64,000 bases of DNA, taken from Ruminococcus sp. UNK.MGS-30 (GTDB taxonomy: Bacteria; Bacillota; Clostridia; Oscillospirales; Ruminococcaceae). The stretch covers positions 551,139 to 615,138 of the forward strand of contig LBCK01000002.1 in assembly GCA_000980705.1 (NCBI GenBank). The letters are read 5' to 3'. A program made the position numbers and the translations under genes. A model generated the notes under the pieces. The model was not told where the DNA came from and searched no databases. It worked only from the letters and a program-made list of their open reading frames with translations. Positions 1 through 7,546 of the stretch are shown piece by piece. Every line of letters starts with the position of its first letter. The first letter of the stretch is position 1.

Positions 1-333
1 ACATATCCCGAAGCATCGGGATACAGAAATCACATAATCCCCCCTGAGAGGAGAAACGCTCCTCTCGCCTAATGCAGCCAAGGACGGTGACAAGCCCGTA
101 AAAGCCTGTTTTGCATCTTCTCGCACGCATTTTGCTTGCATACGTCAGATGCAAAACACGCTCTAGGAATGCAGAGTCGGCAATCTATTACGGAAGTCTA
201 TTTTTATGACAGGCAGGGTGATTCCTCCGGATGCTCCATATGGAGCATCCACCTCCCTTTTCAAGGGAGGCAATGCGTGAAAAAGATTTCCGTTACCATT
301 CATTCTTTTATTTTCATACAGGAGGTATTTCTT
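1..333 (+). other. Non-coding stretch with several hairpins before the first prophage gene
   Basis: I see no convincing gene here. The sequence holds perfect inverted repeats: 7-base arms at 5-11/16-22, 8-base arms at 46-53/59-66, and 11-base arms at 108-118/147-157 enclosing 28 bases. A palindromic repeat element follows at 229-272. None is followed by a clear U-run, so these are not obvious terminators. The stretch sits directly before an early phage operon and may be a leader or regulatory region; that role is inferred. An open frame reading in from 136 lacks a plausible ribosome site. Confidence 0.5.
229..272. repeat. Bipartite palindromic repeat, copy A
   Basis: A perfect 22-base palindrome (229-250) is followed by a hairpin with arms CCTCCCTT and AAGGGAGG. 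The second hairpin recurs at 10481-10499 and, degenerated, near 14828-14845, next to a first hairpin of variable sequence. It looks like a small dispersed intergenic palindromic repeat rather than a phage-specific signal. Confidence 0.65.
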
Positions 334-633
334 ATGGCAAAGGCAAAACTGACACTGAAACAGGAAGCGGATATGCTTTCCGCCGTCAATCAGATCAAGG
401 AACTGGAAGCAGCCGGAAAGAAGCTGAAAAAAGAGGCGGACGAGCTGCGGAGCAAGGTCAAGGCGATGATGGACAAGAAGCAGCTGGAGGAAATGGAGGT
501 GGGCACCTTTACCGTACGGTACACCACTGTTGTCAGCAGCCGGTTCGACAGCCGTGCATTTCAGGAGACACACCAGTCCCTCTATGACCAGTACTGTGTG
601 GCTTCGGAAAGCAAGCGGTTCACGATCTCGTGA
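334..633 (+). CDS. Small phage protein with coiled coil, early region
   Basis: This 99-residue protein has a lysine- and glutamate-rich N-terminal half (about residues 5-60) that should form a coiled coil. A short beta-rich tail follows, with an FDS.AF...H..LY.QY pattern that I know from small hypothetical proteins of Firmicutes phages. The start at 334 is chosen over longer in-frame starts because AGGAGG at 320-325 lies just upstream. The next gene starts 10 bases after the stop, so it is part of the early operon. I cannot assign a biochemical role; its place before replication genes suggests DNA-associated early work, which is inference. Confidence 0.75.
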   Translation: MAKAKLTLKQEADMLSAVNQIKELEAAGKKLKKEADELRSKVKAMMDKKQLEEMEVGTFTVRYTTVVSSRFDSRAFQETHQSLYDQYCVASESKRFTIS

Positions 634-643
634 GGGGGAACAT

Positions 644-946
644 ATGAGAAAACCAAGCAACACGGGAAACGACTGTTTCGACCGGTTCTGGGCGGCGTAT
701 CCCCGAAAGGTGGGCAAGGAGAAAGCCAGACGTGCTTTTGAAAAGCTGCACCCCGGTGAAGCGGACTTGCAGCAGATGCTGGAGGAACTGGAACGGCAGC
801 GGAACGCCTATCACTGGGGCAAGGAAAACTGGAAGTTCATTCCGCATCCTGCCACATGGCTGAATCAGAGAAGATGGGAGGATGAGACCATTGCCGCAGA
901 AGATGACATTCCCGAAGATGACGACTACGGGGCTTTCCTATACTGA
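644..946 (+). CDS. Phage replication accessory protein (FW..YP+K family)
   Basis: The 100-residue protein opens with the FDRFWAAYPRK motif, followed by KEKARRAFEKL and then FIPHPATWLNQRRWEDE. That pattern is the conserved C-terminal module of phage DnaD-like replisome organisers and primosome proteins. Here it stands alone without an N-terminal winged helix. The family is thought to bring the helicase and its loader to phage DNA. It has GAGGGGG at 632-638 before its ATG and overlaps the DnaC-like gene that follows, matching the usual replication-protein then loader order. The acidic last 20 residues are typical. Family call is good; exact function is inferred. Confidence 0.8.
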   Translation: MRKPSNTGNDCFDRFWAAYPRKVGKEKARRAFEKLHPGEADLQQMLEELERQRNAYHWGKENWKFIPHPATWLNQRRWEDETIAAEDDIPEDDDYGAFLY

Positions 947-1670
947 TCTGATGCAGATGCGTGTGGATGCGTACAATGCACAGTCCGGCACGCTGACCGG
1001 CTACGACTGCAAAACGTGCCGCAACAAGGGCATGACCGCAGAGATCCGGGACGGCTATGAGGTCATGTGCTTGTGCAGCTGTATGAAAACCAGAGACACC
1101 CTGCGGCGGATCCATGAATCCGGTCTGGAATCCCTGCTCCGCATCTGTACCTTTCAGAACTACACCGCAGAACAGCCGTTTCAGCAGCATATTCTCCAGT
1201 GTGCCAAGGCATACTTGCAGGAACGGCACAAGTGGTTCTATATCGGCGGTCAGACCGGATGCGGCAAGACACACATCTGCACCGCCATTGTGGGCGGTAT
1301 GATCCGGAATGGGTTTTCGGTACGGTACATGGTGTGGCGTGAAGCGTCCAATCAGTTGAAAGCTGCTCTGACGGACGGCAGCTATGCCGCACAGATCGCA
1401 GCGTACAAGGAAGCCGATGTGCTGTACATAGATGATCTGTTCAAGACCAGCAGCACCGCAGAGGTATCCGGTGCAGATGTCCGTCTGGCATTTGAGATAC
1501 TGGACTATCGTGCCAGAAACCAGATGCCGACCATTCTCTCTACAGAATGGCTTTTGCCCCAGCTGCGGCAAATTGACGGAGCAATCGGCGGCAGGATCAT
1601 ACAGATGTCCAGAGGATATGCGTTTGAGATCCGACCGGACAACCAGAAAGATTATCGGCTGAGGAAGTGA
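918..1670 (+). CDS. DnaC-like helicase loader, AAA+ ATPase
   Basis: This 250-residue AAA+ protein of the DnaC/IstB type should load the replicative helicase on phage DNA. Residues 31-55 carry a C-x2-C plus C-x-C-x-C cluster, the zinc-binding N-terminal region common in phage DnaC proteins. Walker A is GGQTGCGKT (110-118) and Walker B is LYIDD (169-173), followed by the LSTEW strand and an RII arginine segment. The start is uncertain. 918 gives the usual GLSYTDLM opening but a weak ribosome site and overlaps the previous gene by 29 bases; 951 and 882 are alternatives. In a Mu-like phage an IstB-like ATPase could instead be a MuB-type target-choice protein, but the zinc cluster favours a loader. 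Confidence 0.85.
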   Translation: MTTTGLSYTDLMQMRVDAYNAQSGTLTGYDCKTCRNKGMTAEIRDGYEVMCLCSCMKTRDTLRRIHESGLESLLRICTFQNYTAEQPFQQHILQCAKAYLQERHKWFYIGGQTGCGKTHICTAIVGGMIRNGFSVRYMVWREASNQLKAALTDGSYAAQIAAYKEADVLYIDDLFKTSSTAEVSGADVRLAFEILDYRARNQMPTILSTEWLLPQLRQIDGAIGGRIIQMSRGYAFEIRPDNQKDYRLRK

Positions 1671-1675
1671 AGCAT

Positions 1676-2152
1676 ATGGCGAAAGGACAAACCCAGACAC
1701 TGTACAGCCTTGCTGCTGTGCTGGGGCTGGTAGAATCAGGAAACAAGGAAGACCCGTTTCACATGATCGTCTACCGTATCAGCGGCAAGACCTCTGTCCG
1801 GGAACTCACCCCACCGGAGGCAGCGGCGGTGGAAGCAGAGCTGCGGCGGCAGCTCCGGGAGCAGCGTCCCAAAAAGAAAGCGGCATCACCGGAGTATCCG
1901 GGAAAAATGACAGCCGGACAAAAGGCATATGCCTGGCGGCTGCTGTACGATCTGGCAAAGCTCTCGCCCTCTGCGGTGCCGGTGGGCGAACGCATGGCAG
2001 GCATCGTCCGAAAGGTATTGCAGGAAGACCCCTGCCCCGGTCATCCGCTGAACTGGGTCAAACGGGAGGACGGAGCGAAACTGATCGAGGCACTGAAACG
2101 GTATCTGCGAAACGCAAAGCGAAAGGCGGCGAAAGCACATGACTCTGGATAA
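1676..2152 (+). CDS. GemA/Gp16-like phage protein (DUF1018-type)
   Basis: The 158-residue protein has a C-terminal segment reading MTAGQKAYAWRLLYDL, then a GIVRKV helix, a CPGHPLNW turn and GAKLIEALKRYL. I recognise this as the pattern of the GemA/Gp16 (DUF1018) family of transposable phages. In Mu, GemA affects host gene expression and DNA topology; the role here is by analogy. The start at 1676 is preferred because GAGGAAG (1661-1667) is well placed; a GTG at 1667 would sit on the ribosome site. The 3' end overlaps the Mor-like gene by 14 bases. The presence of this family beside Mor is the main evidence for a Mu-like early module. Confidence 0.7.
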   Translation: MAKGQTQTLYSLAAVLGLVESGNKEDPFHMIVYRISGKTSVRELTPPEAAAVEAELRRQLREQRPKKKAASPEYPGKMTAGQKAYAWRLLYDLAKLSPSAVPVGERMAGIVRKVLQEDPCPGHPLNWVKREDGAKLIEALKRYLRNAKRKAAKAHDSG

Positions 2153-2435
2153 ACTGACCATGGAACAGCTGCACGGCAGTCAGCTGGAAATTGCGGAGGT
2201 CATCGGCATCGAGGCATACCGGAAGCTGGTCGCCAGCTACGGCGGCAGCAGCATCTATATCAGCAAGGCGGATTCTGTGATGAATGGTCTGAGAGATGCG
2301 GAGATCTTCCGCCGGTTTGACGGTTCCAATTATCTGGAACTGGCACACGCATTCAATCTGGCGGAGAACACCATCCGGGACATCATCTACCGCCAGAGCA
2401 CCGACCGGGAAGCACACCAGATGACGTTCTTCTGA
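2139..2435 (+). CDS. Mor-type transcription activator of a Mu-like phage
   Basis: This 98-residue protein has the layout of the Mor/C activator family: an N-terminal helical dimerisation part, the hallmark strand GGSSIYISKAD (residues about 46-56), then R(D)AEIFRRFDGSNY and a helix-turn-helix LAHAFNLAENTIRDII near residues 70-86. Mor proteins activate middle or late promoters of Mu-like phages. It ends the early operon: a strong terminator follows at 2496-2537, and the next transcription unit begins just after it. It would be the natural activator of the late genes. It overlaps the GemA-like gene upstream. Confidence 0.85.
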   Translation: MTLDKLTMEQLHGSQLEIAEVIGIEAYRKLVASYGGSSIYISKADSVMNGLRDAEIFRRFDGSNYLELAHAFNLAENTIRDIIYRQSTDREAHQMTFF

Positions 2436-2495
2436 ACCCGAAAACTCATTGAAATTCCTGAAAAATCTGCCTTATTTGCAGAACCGTTCTTTTCT

Positions 2496-2537
2496 GTGCT
2501 ATCATTACAGTAGAAGTAATGATAGCACTTTTCTTTT
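2496..2537 (+). terminator. Rho-independent terminator ending the early operon
   Basis: Perfect 13-base arms (2496-2508 and 2516-2528) enclose a 7-base loop and are followed by a T-rich tract, TTTTCTTTT. It lies 60 bases after the Mor-like stop and 15 bases before the next start, separating the early and middle units. Confidence 0.85.
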
Positions 2538-2552
2538 GGGGAGGGAGATACA

Positions 2553-2864
2553 GTGACACAGGAACTGATCCTGTTTATCATCACCACGGTGATCACCGTG
2601 ATCCTTGGGATCATCGGCTATTTTCTGAAACGCACCATGGATCGCAATGACAAGAACGAAATGGCAGTGCAGGAGCTGCGTGACAATCTGCTGACGCTGT
2701 CGGACAAGTACGCCACCAAGGCAGAGATCCGGGAGATCAAGGCATCTATGGAAAAATTGTCGGAGAACATCGACTACATCAAGGAACACACCACCAAGAA
2801 CGAGGATTTTATCCGCACCATGGCAAGGCTGGAAAGCAAGATCGACAGCTATTGCAGCAAGTAA
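2553..2864 (+). CDS. Membrane-anchored coiled-coil phage protein
   Basis: The 103-residue protein starts at GTG with GGGGAGGGAG upstream. Residues about 4-25 form one hydrophobic helix (LILFIITTVITVILGIIGYF), followed by a charged linker and a long coiled coil rich in K, E and L to the C-terminus. Small one-helix coiled-coil proteins at this place in Mu-like genomes (DUF2730-type) are common, and some are linked to lysis or membrane functions. The role is unknown. The next gene starts 12 bases downstream. Confidence 0.7.
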   Translation: MTQELILFIITTVITVILGIIGYFLKRTMDRNDKNEMAVQELRDNLLTLSDKYATKAEIREIKASMEKLSENIDYIKEHTTKNEDFIRTMARLESKIDSYCSK

Positions 2865-2876
2865 GGAGGAACGGCA

Positions 2877-3206
2877 TTGGAGCAGGCAGAAATGATAGAG
2901 CGAATCCGGCAGAAGGCATTTTTCAAGAATAACGGCATGGTGCTGAAAGCCGTGAATCTGCTGCGTGACAAGTTTGTTGCATTGACGGACATCCGCTATG
3001 CACTGGAACCCAGCATGACTGAGGCGGAATTCCGGGACAGCATCAACTATCTGACGGAATCCGGATATATCCGGCTGCGGCACATGGATTCCAAGGCGTG
3101 TACGACACTGGCAGACACGGCAATGGAGCAGCTGGAAGCCAAGGTATCGGCGGACGGTATCAAGATCATTGCCTGTGTCCGCAAGGACGAATGTATTGAC
3201 GTGTGA
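2877..3206 (+). CDS. Mu-like phage protein, probable winged-helix fold
   Basis: The 109-residue protein uses a TTG start, supported by AAGGAGGA at 2863-2870. It reads as a helical protein. A FRDSINYLTESGYIRLRH segment (about residues 52-70) looks like the recognition helix and wing of a winged helix-turn-helix. Small proteins of this size sit between the DUF2730-like and DUF3486-like genes of Mu-type phages (Mu gp26 position). DNA binding is inferred from the pattern only. Its stop overlaps a GTG of the next gene. Confidence 0.65.
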   Translation: MEQAEMIERIRQKAFFKNNGMVLKAVNLLRDKFVALTDIRYALEPSMTEAEFRDSINYLTESGYIRLRHMDSKACTTLADTAMEQLEAKVSADGIKIIACVRKDECIDV

Positions 3207-3214
3207 GGTGCTGC

Positions 3215-3760
3215 ATGGGACGCAGAAAGCATTCTAAGATCGACAATCTGGAACCGGCAGTCAAAGAGACCGTAGACGAGATGATCAAGACCGGTGCCTA
3301 TTACCGGGAGATCGTGGACTATATCCAGTCCCACGGCGTGAGCATCTCTCTGGCAGCGGTGGGAAAATATGCGAAAAATCTCATGAGTACGCTGGACGCA
3401 CTGCGGCTCAGTCAGGAAAACTTCCGGGCGATTATGGAAGAAACCGACCGCTATCCGGATCTGGACATGACAGACGGCATTCTCCGCCTGCTCTGCAATC
3501 AGATGCTGGATGCCATCAACAAGCTGCCGGAGGAACGGCTGTCGGAGATCGACTTTGACACCCTATCCAAAAATGCCGTGGCACTCACCCGTGCAGTGGC
3601 GTACAAGAAGAACGTGGACACCAAGACACGGGATCTGCTGGAAAACGGTGCAGAGCAGTTCAAGGATCTGATCTATGAAGCCATGGCAGCAGAACGACCG
3701 GATCTCTACAAGGAAGTCAAAAAATTCGTAAAATCGAAAACCAAGGAGGGAAAGGCATGA
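3215..3760 (+). CDS. DUF3486-type phage protein (Mu gp27-like, putative small terminase)
   Basis: The 181-residue basic protein begins MGRRKHSKIDNL, then has a helix-turn-helix-like stretch (TGAYYREIVDYIQSHG, then SISLAAVGKYAKN) and a long helical tail. This matches the Mu gp27/DUF3486 family, proposed as the small terminase subunit that recognises phage ends. The ATG at 3215 is preferred over a GTG at 3203 because GAGGT lies ahead of it. A GAGGGAAAGG site near its end serves the next gene, with which it overlaps by 4 bases. In this genome the large terminase is of PBSX type, so a gp27-like protein may mark the seam of a hybrid phage. Confidence 0.7.
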   Translation: MGRRKHSKIDNLEPAVKETVDEMIKTGAYYREIVDYIQSHGVSISLAAVGKYAKNLMSTLDALRLSQENFRAIMEETDRYPDLDMTDGILRLLCNQMLDAINKLPEERLSEIDFDTLSKNAVALTRAVAYKKNVDTKTRDLLENGAEQFKDLIYEAMAAERPDLYKEVKKFVKSKTKEGKA

Positions 3761-4248
3761 GTATGTATGTGGTGCAGGTAAAGCCCGGCACAGATCTGCA
3801 AGTGGCTGTGCTGCTGCGGAAAAACGGGCATCTGGTACGCTGTCCGCAGCGAACCATGGACATCCGGAAGAACGGGAAATGGAACAGTATCACAGAACCT
3901 GTCTTTCCCGGCTATCTGTTTCTGGAGGAAGAAATCGACCGGCAGAAGTATGACAGCGTGGTACAGTCAGACGGCGTGATCGGATTTCTGAAAGTGTCCG
4001 GCTGTACGCTGGGCAAGCTGCAGCCCCACGAGGAAGCATATATCCGGTGGCTCTGGAACGGCGGCAAACCCATTGCCCCGTCCCGCATCTATACCACATT
4101 GCAGGGGGACAAGATGGTCTTGTCCGGCGTGCTCCGGGAGTATTGGAACAATGTGGTGCGGCTGGATCTCCGGCAGCGGCGTGCCCGTGTGCGGCTCTCC
4201 ATCTGCGGACATGACTACACGGTCACACTGCCGGTAATCGGCATTTAA
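3757..4248 (+). CDS. NusG/LoaP-like transcription antiterminator
   Basis: This 163-residue protein is a specialised NusG paralogue. Residues 1-100 form an NGN domain: MYVVQVKPG at the start, PVFPGYLFLE near 47-56 (the diagnostic FPGY strand) and DGVIGFLK near 72-79. Residues about 110-163 fit a KOW-like domain: GDKMVLSG, then NNVVRLDLRQRRARVRL, close to the IDRxKRRA motif of LoaP. Such proteins bind RNA polymerase, and LoaP-type members recognise a hairpin in the nascent RNA and let polymerase pass terminators over long operons. It lies just upstream of a structured leader with a terminator (4497-4525) and the whole head-tail operon. Phage late-gene antitermination is the likely role, by inference. 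Confidence 0.88.
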   Translation: MSMYVVQVKPGTDLQVAVLLRKNGHLVRCPQRTMDIRKNGKWNSITEPVFPGYLFLEEEIDRQKYDSVVQSDGVIGFLKVSGCTLGKLQPHEEAYIRWLWNGGKPIAPSRIYTTLQGDKMVLSGVLREYWNNVVRLDLRQRRARVRLSICGHDYTVTLPVIGI

Positions 4249-4572
4249 GAGCGTGTGTGAAACAAATCAGTATGCCTGTCGCTGCTGTGGTTGATTCGTC
4301 CCACAGGGTTCGGTATATGGTATAAAGGCAATACTTCTTGCAGCTCTTTGTGCGGTATTGCCTGAACCCCGAACGGAACTTTTCCAAAAAGATTCCGAAT
4401 GGCGAAGCATACCCTGTTTAAGAACGTTCAGAGGGCGTTTAGAATCGTTTGAAGATTTTTCTGCGAAAAATAACACCCAAAAAGAATACACACAATATAC
4501 GGGCGTACAGCGTCCGTATTTTTTTGACCATTTTTTCTGAGTTGACCATTTTTCTGAAAGGAGTGACTGCAA
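4249..4572 (+). promoter_or_regulatory. Structured leader between the NusG-like gene and the late operon
   Basis: No gene is seen in these 324 bases. A stem of CTGTGG/CCACAG (4285-4290/4301-4306) precedes a nested structure. Its outer 6-base arms are 4308-4313/4369-4374, and inside are perfect 9-base arms AGGCAATAC/GTATTGCCT (4326-4334/4355-4363) with a 20-base loop. An intrinsic terminator lies at 4497-4525. A stacked hairpin ahead of a terminator, directly behind a NusG-like gene, resembles the RNA recognition element of LoaP-controlled operons. The function is inferred; the pairings are visible. Confidence 0.6.
4497..4525 (+). terminator. Intrinsic terminator in the late-operon leader
   Basis: The arms ATACGGGCG and CGTCCGTAT (one G-U pair) enclose loop TACAG and are followed by seven T. 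It lies 47 bases before the first late gene on the same strand, so late transcription coming from upstream must read through it. Confidence 0.8.
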
Positions 4573-4914
4573 ATGAACAGCCGAAAGAAAAAGAGCATCC
4601 ACCAGCTGGCAGACGGTATCCTGCAATTTGAGGACAAGCGGAAATCCATTCCGCAAGCCGACTTTACCGATTTGCAGACGTTCCTCTCTGCCTACCTGAA
4701 TACCCCGGAGCCGAAGAAACGGAAAAAGCTGGCGGAGGAATTCCGGAAGCGGCACATGGAGTTATACGAGTTCCTGCAAAGCAATCCGGAGTTGATCCGG
4801 GCAGAAACCAAGATCACCGCCACCCTACAGGCGGCGGCATCCGGAGCAGCCGAAGAAGACGACAACGGACAGATCACCAATCTGTTTGAGAAATTGCAGG
4901 AGGGACTGGCATGA
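4573..4914 (+). CDS. Small helical protein next to the large terminase
   Basis: The 113-residue, highly charged helical protein starts with an AAAGGAG site at about 4557-4562 ahead of its ATG. Its stop overlaps the start of the large terminase (ATGA). Position and size fit a small terminase subunit or a terminase-associated factor, but I see no clear helix-turn-helix, and a gp27-like candidate is also present upstream. No family is recognised. It is the first gene after the leader terminator. Confidence 0.65.
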   Translation: MNSRKKKSIHQLADGILQFEDKRKSIPQADFTDLQTFLSAYLNTPEPKKRKKLAEEFRKRHMELYEFLQSNPELIRAETKITATLQAAASGAAEEDDNGQITNLFEKLQEGLA

Positions 4915-6206
4915 TCTATCAACCTTTTTCCCCCAAGCAGATACAAGCCATGCTCTGGTGGGCAATGCCGAAATTCCGGCAGTATGATGCTATCATCTGT
5001 GACGGCTCTGTCCGTTCCGGCAAGACCATGGCAATGAGCATCGGCTATCTGCTGTGGAGTATGCGGAGCTTTGACCATGAGACATTTGCCTTTTGCGGCA
5101 AGACCATCGACAGCCTGAAACGCAATGTGGTCACGCCGATCCAGAAGTGGATGGCTGGTGTGATGCAGCCGAAGATCAACCTGTCCAAGAACTATATGGA
5201 CGTGGAATGGCAGGGACATCACAACCGCTATTATTTTTTCGGCGGCAAAGACGAAAGCAGCTATGCTCTCATTCAGGGTATCACCCTTGCCGGTGTCCTG
5301 CTGGACGAGGTGGCACTGATGCCCCGTTCTTTTGTGGATCAGGCAACGGCGAGATGCTCTGTCACCGGTTCTAAGATCTGGATGAACTGCAACCCGGACG
5401 GCAGCGAGGAACACTGGCTGTACAAGGAATGGATCGACAGCGTACACGGGAAAGCCGGCGAAAAGAACCGGCTGCACCTGCATTTCACCATGGAGGACAA
5501 CCGTGCTCTCTCTGTATCTGTCCGGAAACGGTACGAGCGGATGTATTCCGGTGTGTTCTATGACCGGTATGTACTGGGCAAGTGGGTCATGGCGGACGGT
5601 CTGGTGTATCCGCAGTTCCAGAAGCTGCGGCACGTCATTCCGGACACGGTGCCGGATGTGCATTCCGGCGAGTTCTATCTCAGCTGTGACTACGGCACCC
5701 TGAACCCGACCTCTGTCGGCTTATGGCACCTGTCCGGAGATGGCTATGCCACCCGAATCCGGGAGTACTATTATGATGCCCGAAAAGAGGGACATTCCCG
5801 AACGGACGAGGAACACTACGCTGCACTGGAACAGCTTGCCGGAGATATTGCCCCCTATGTGCGGTATGTGATCGTAGACCCGTCTGCCGCCAGCTTTATT
5901 GAATGTATCCGGCGGCACGGGGTATTTCGGGTGCGGAAAGCCAACAACAGCGTTCTGGACGGCATCTGTGACACGTCCACGCTGCTGCAAGCCGGACGCA
6001 TTCACATCTGTGAAGGCTGTACGGATATTATCCGGGAATTCGGGCTGTACTGCTGGGACAATCAAGCCAAAGGGAAAGATGCTGTGGTCAAGACCAACGA
6101 CCACGCCATGGACGATATGCGGTATTTCGTCCGGACGGCGATGCAGCGGACGCTGCGGGAATACCGGATGCCGCCGGCAGATGACAACGAGGAGGTGATG
6201 CCATGA
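4911..6206 (+). CDS. Terminase large subunit, PBSX type
   Basis: This 431-residue protein is the DNA-packaging motor ATPase/nuclease. Walker A is GSVRSGKT (32-39) and Walker B with the catalytic acid is LLDE (130-133), followed by the MNCNPDG coupling motif. The C-terminal nuclease begins near SCDYGTLNPTS (about 256-266), with a further acidic VDPSAASF and a late DHAMDDMRYF. Length and motif spelling match PBSX-family terminases of Firmicutes siphoviruses. It overlaps the portal gene by 4 bases, so the motor and portal are co-translated. Confidence 0.95.
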   Translation: MIYQPFSPKQIQAMLWWAMPKFRQYDAIICDGSVRSGKTMAMSIGYLLWSMRSFDHETFAFCGKTIDSLKRNVVTPIQKWMAGVMQPKINLSKNYMDVEWQGHHNRYYFFGGKDESSYALIQGITLAGVLLDEVALMPRSFVDQATARCSVTGSKIWMNCNPDGSEEHWLYKEWIDSVHGKAGEKNRLHLHFTMEDNRALSVSVRKRYERMYSGVFYDRYVLGKWVMADGLVYPQFQKLRHVIPDTVPDVHSGEFYLSCDYGTLNPTSVGLWHLSGDGYATRIREYYYDARKEGHSRTDEEHYAALEQLAGDIAPYVRYVIVDPSAASFIECIRRHGVFRVRKANNSVLDGICDTSTLLQAGRIHICEGCTDIIREFGLYCWDNQAKGKDAVVKTNDHAMDDMRYFVRTAMQRTLREYRMPPADDNEEVMP

Positions 6207-7546
6207 TCGATGCAACCCAGATCGCCGCAGCCATGCAGGTGCCCTGCCTGCTCAGCGGCGACATGATACAGCAGATGCAGCTGTGGGAGGAATTATATCT
6301 GAACCGTGCCGGCTGGATCCGGAACCGCATCCGTTCCTGTCACATTCCGGCGAATATCGCACAGGAGCTGAAACGGCTGACACTGACGGAATTTTCCGCC
6401 ACGGTACACGATGCGGCAGAACTGGAACAGGCGGTCAGCCGTGTGCTGCCGAAGCTGCGGCGGAAAATGGACTTCGGGCTTGCCATTGGCGGCTTGCTGC
6501 TGAAACCCTATTTCACGGCACAGGGCGTTTCGGTGGACATTGTGCCGCAGAACGCCTATCTTCCGGTGAACTACACGGACGATTCCTGTGATGCGGTGGT
6601 GTGTCCGGAGGAAATTTCCATCGGCAGGGACTATTTCACCCGTCTAGAGCTGCACGTCTATTCCCGGTTGCGGCAGACACACACCATTCAGAACCGCTGC
6701 TTCCGGTCTGCCAGTCCGGGATCACTGGGCACAGAGTGCAGTCTGGATGCAGTGCCGCAGTGGGCGGATGTATTGCCGGAAAAGGTGTATGAAAACGTAC
6801 AGCGTCCGCTGTTTGCCATTTTTCAGACACCGGATTCCAACAACATCGACCCCACTTCACCGCTGGGCGTTTCGGTCTTTGCCGATGCCGTGGACTTTAT
6901 CCGGGATGCGGATGAGCACTGGGAACGAATCCTGTGGGAACTGGAATCGTCCGAACGTGCCATTGATGCCACCGAGGATCTGTTCCGGTACAAGGACGGC
7001 AAGCCGGTACTGCCCAAGGGCAGAGAGCGGATGTTCCGCAGCTATGAGAAAACGGACGGGCAGTCCTTTATCAATACCTTTTCTCCGGAAGTCCGGGACA
7101 CTGCCTATTTCCATGCGTTCAATCAGATTTTGCGGCGGATCGAAAATGCGGTGGGGCTTTCCTACGGCACACTTTCCGAAGTATCCGATGTGGAGAAAAC
7201 CGCAGAGGAAGTGCGAAGTTCCAAGCAGCGGAGCTTTTCCCGTGTAAAAGACATTCAAGAAAATCTGCGGAACGCACTGGAGCAGATGCTCTATGGGATT
7301 CAGTTCTATCAGGATTACTACTGCAGTCAGAACAGTCCACCGGTCAAGGCAACCTTTAACTTCGGGGACGGTGTGCTGGAAGATCCGGACGTGGAGTATC
7401 AGCGGCGTGTGCAGATGGTACGGGACAAGCTATTGCGTCCGGAGCTGTTTCTGGCGTGGTATTTCGACTGCTCCGAGGAAAAGGCAGCACAGATGATGCC
7501 GGAGCGACAGGATGACGGCGGTTTATTTTCCGGTGGTGAGATCTGA
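6203..7546 (+). CDS. Phage portal protein
   Basis: The 447-residue protein follows the terminase directly and has the features of the portal (minor capsid protein 1) family of Firmicutes phages. It shows a mixed N-terminal part with FGLAIGGLLLKPYF near residue 92, an FRTPDSNNIDP-type clamp segment, FADAVDFIRDADEHW in the stem and a helical C-terminus with YGTLSEVSDVEKTAEEVRSS. Portals form the dodecameric ring through which DNA enters. The start overlaps the terminase stop, and its stop overlaps the minor capsid start (TGATG). Family is sure from context and pattern. Confidence 0.9.
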   Translation: MIDATQIAAAMQVPCLLSGDMIQQMQLWEELYLNRAGWIRNRIRSCHIPANIAQELKRLTLTEFSATVHDAAELEQAVSRVLPKLRRKMDFGLAIGGLLLKPYFTAQGVSVDIVPQNAYLPVNYTDDSCDAVVCPEEISIGRDYFTRLELHVYSRLRQTHTIQNRCFRSASPGSLGTECSLDAVPQWADVLPEKVYENVQRPLFAIFQTPDSNNIDPTSPLGVSVFADAVDFIRDADEHWERILWELESSERAIDATEDLFRYKDGKPVLPKGRERMFRSYEKTDGQSFINTFSPEVRDTAYFHAFNQILRRIENAVGLSYGTLSEVSDVEKTAEEVRSSKQRSFSRVKDIQENLRNALEQMLYGIQFYQDYYCSQNSPPVKATFNFGDGVLEDPDVEYQRRVQMVRDKLLRPELFLAWYFDCSEEKAAQMMPERQDDGGLFSGGEI

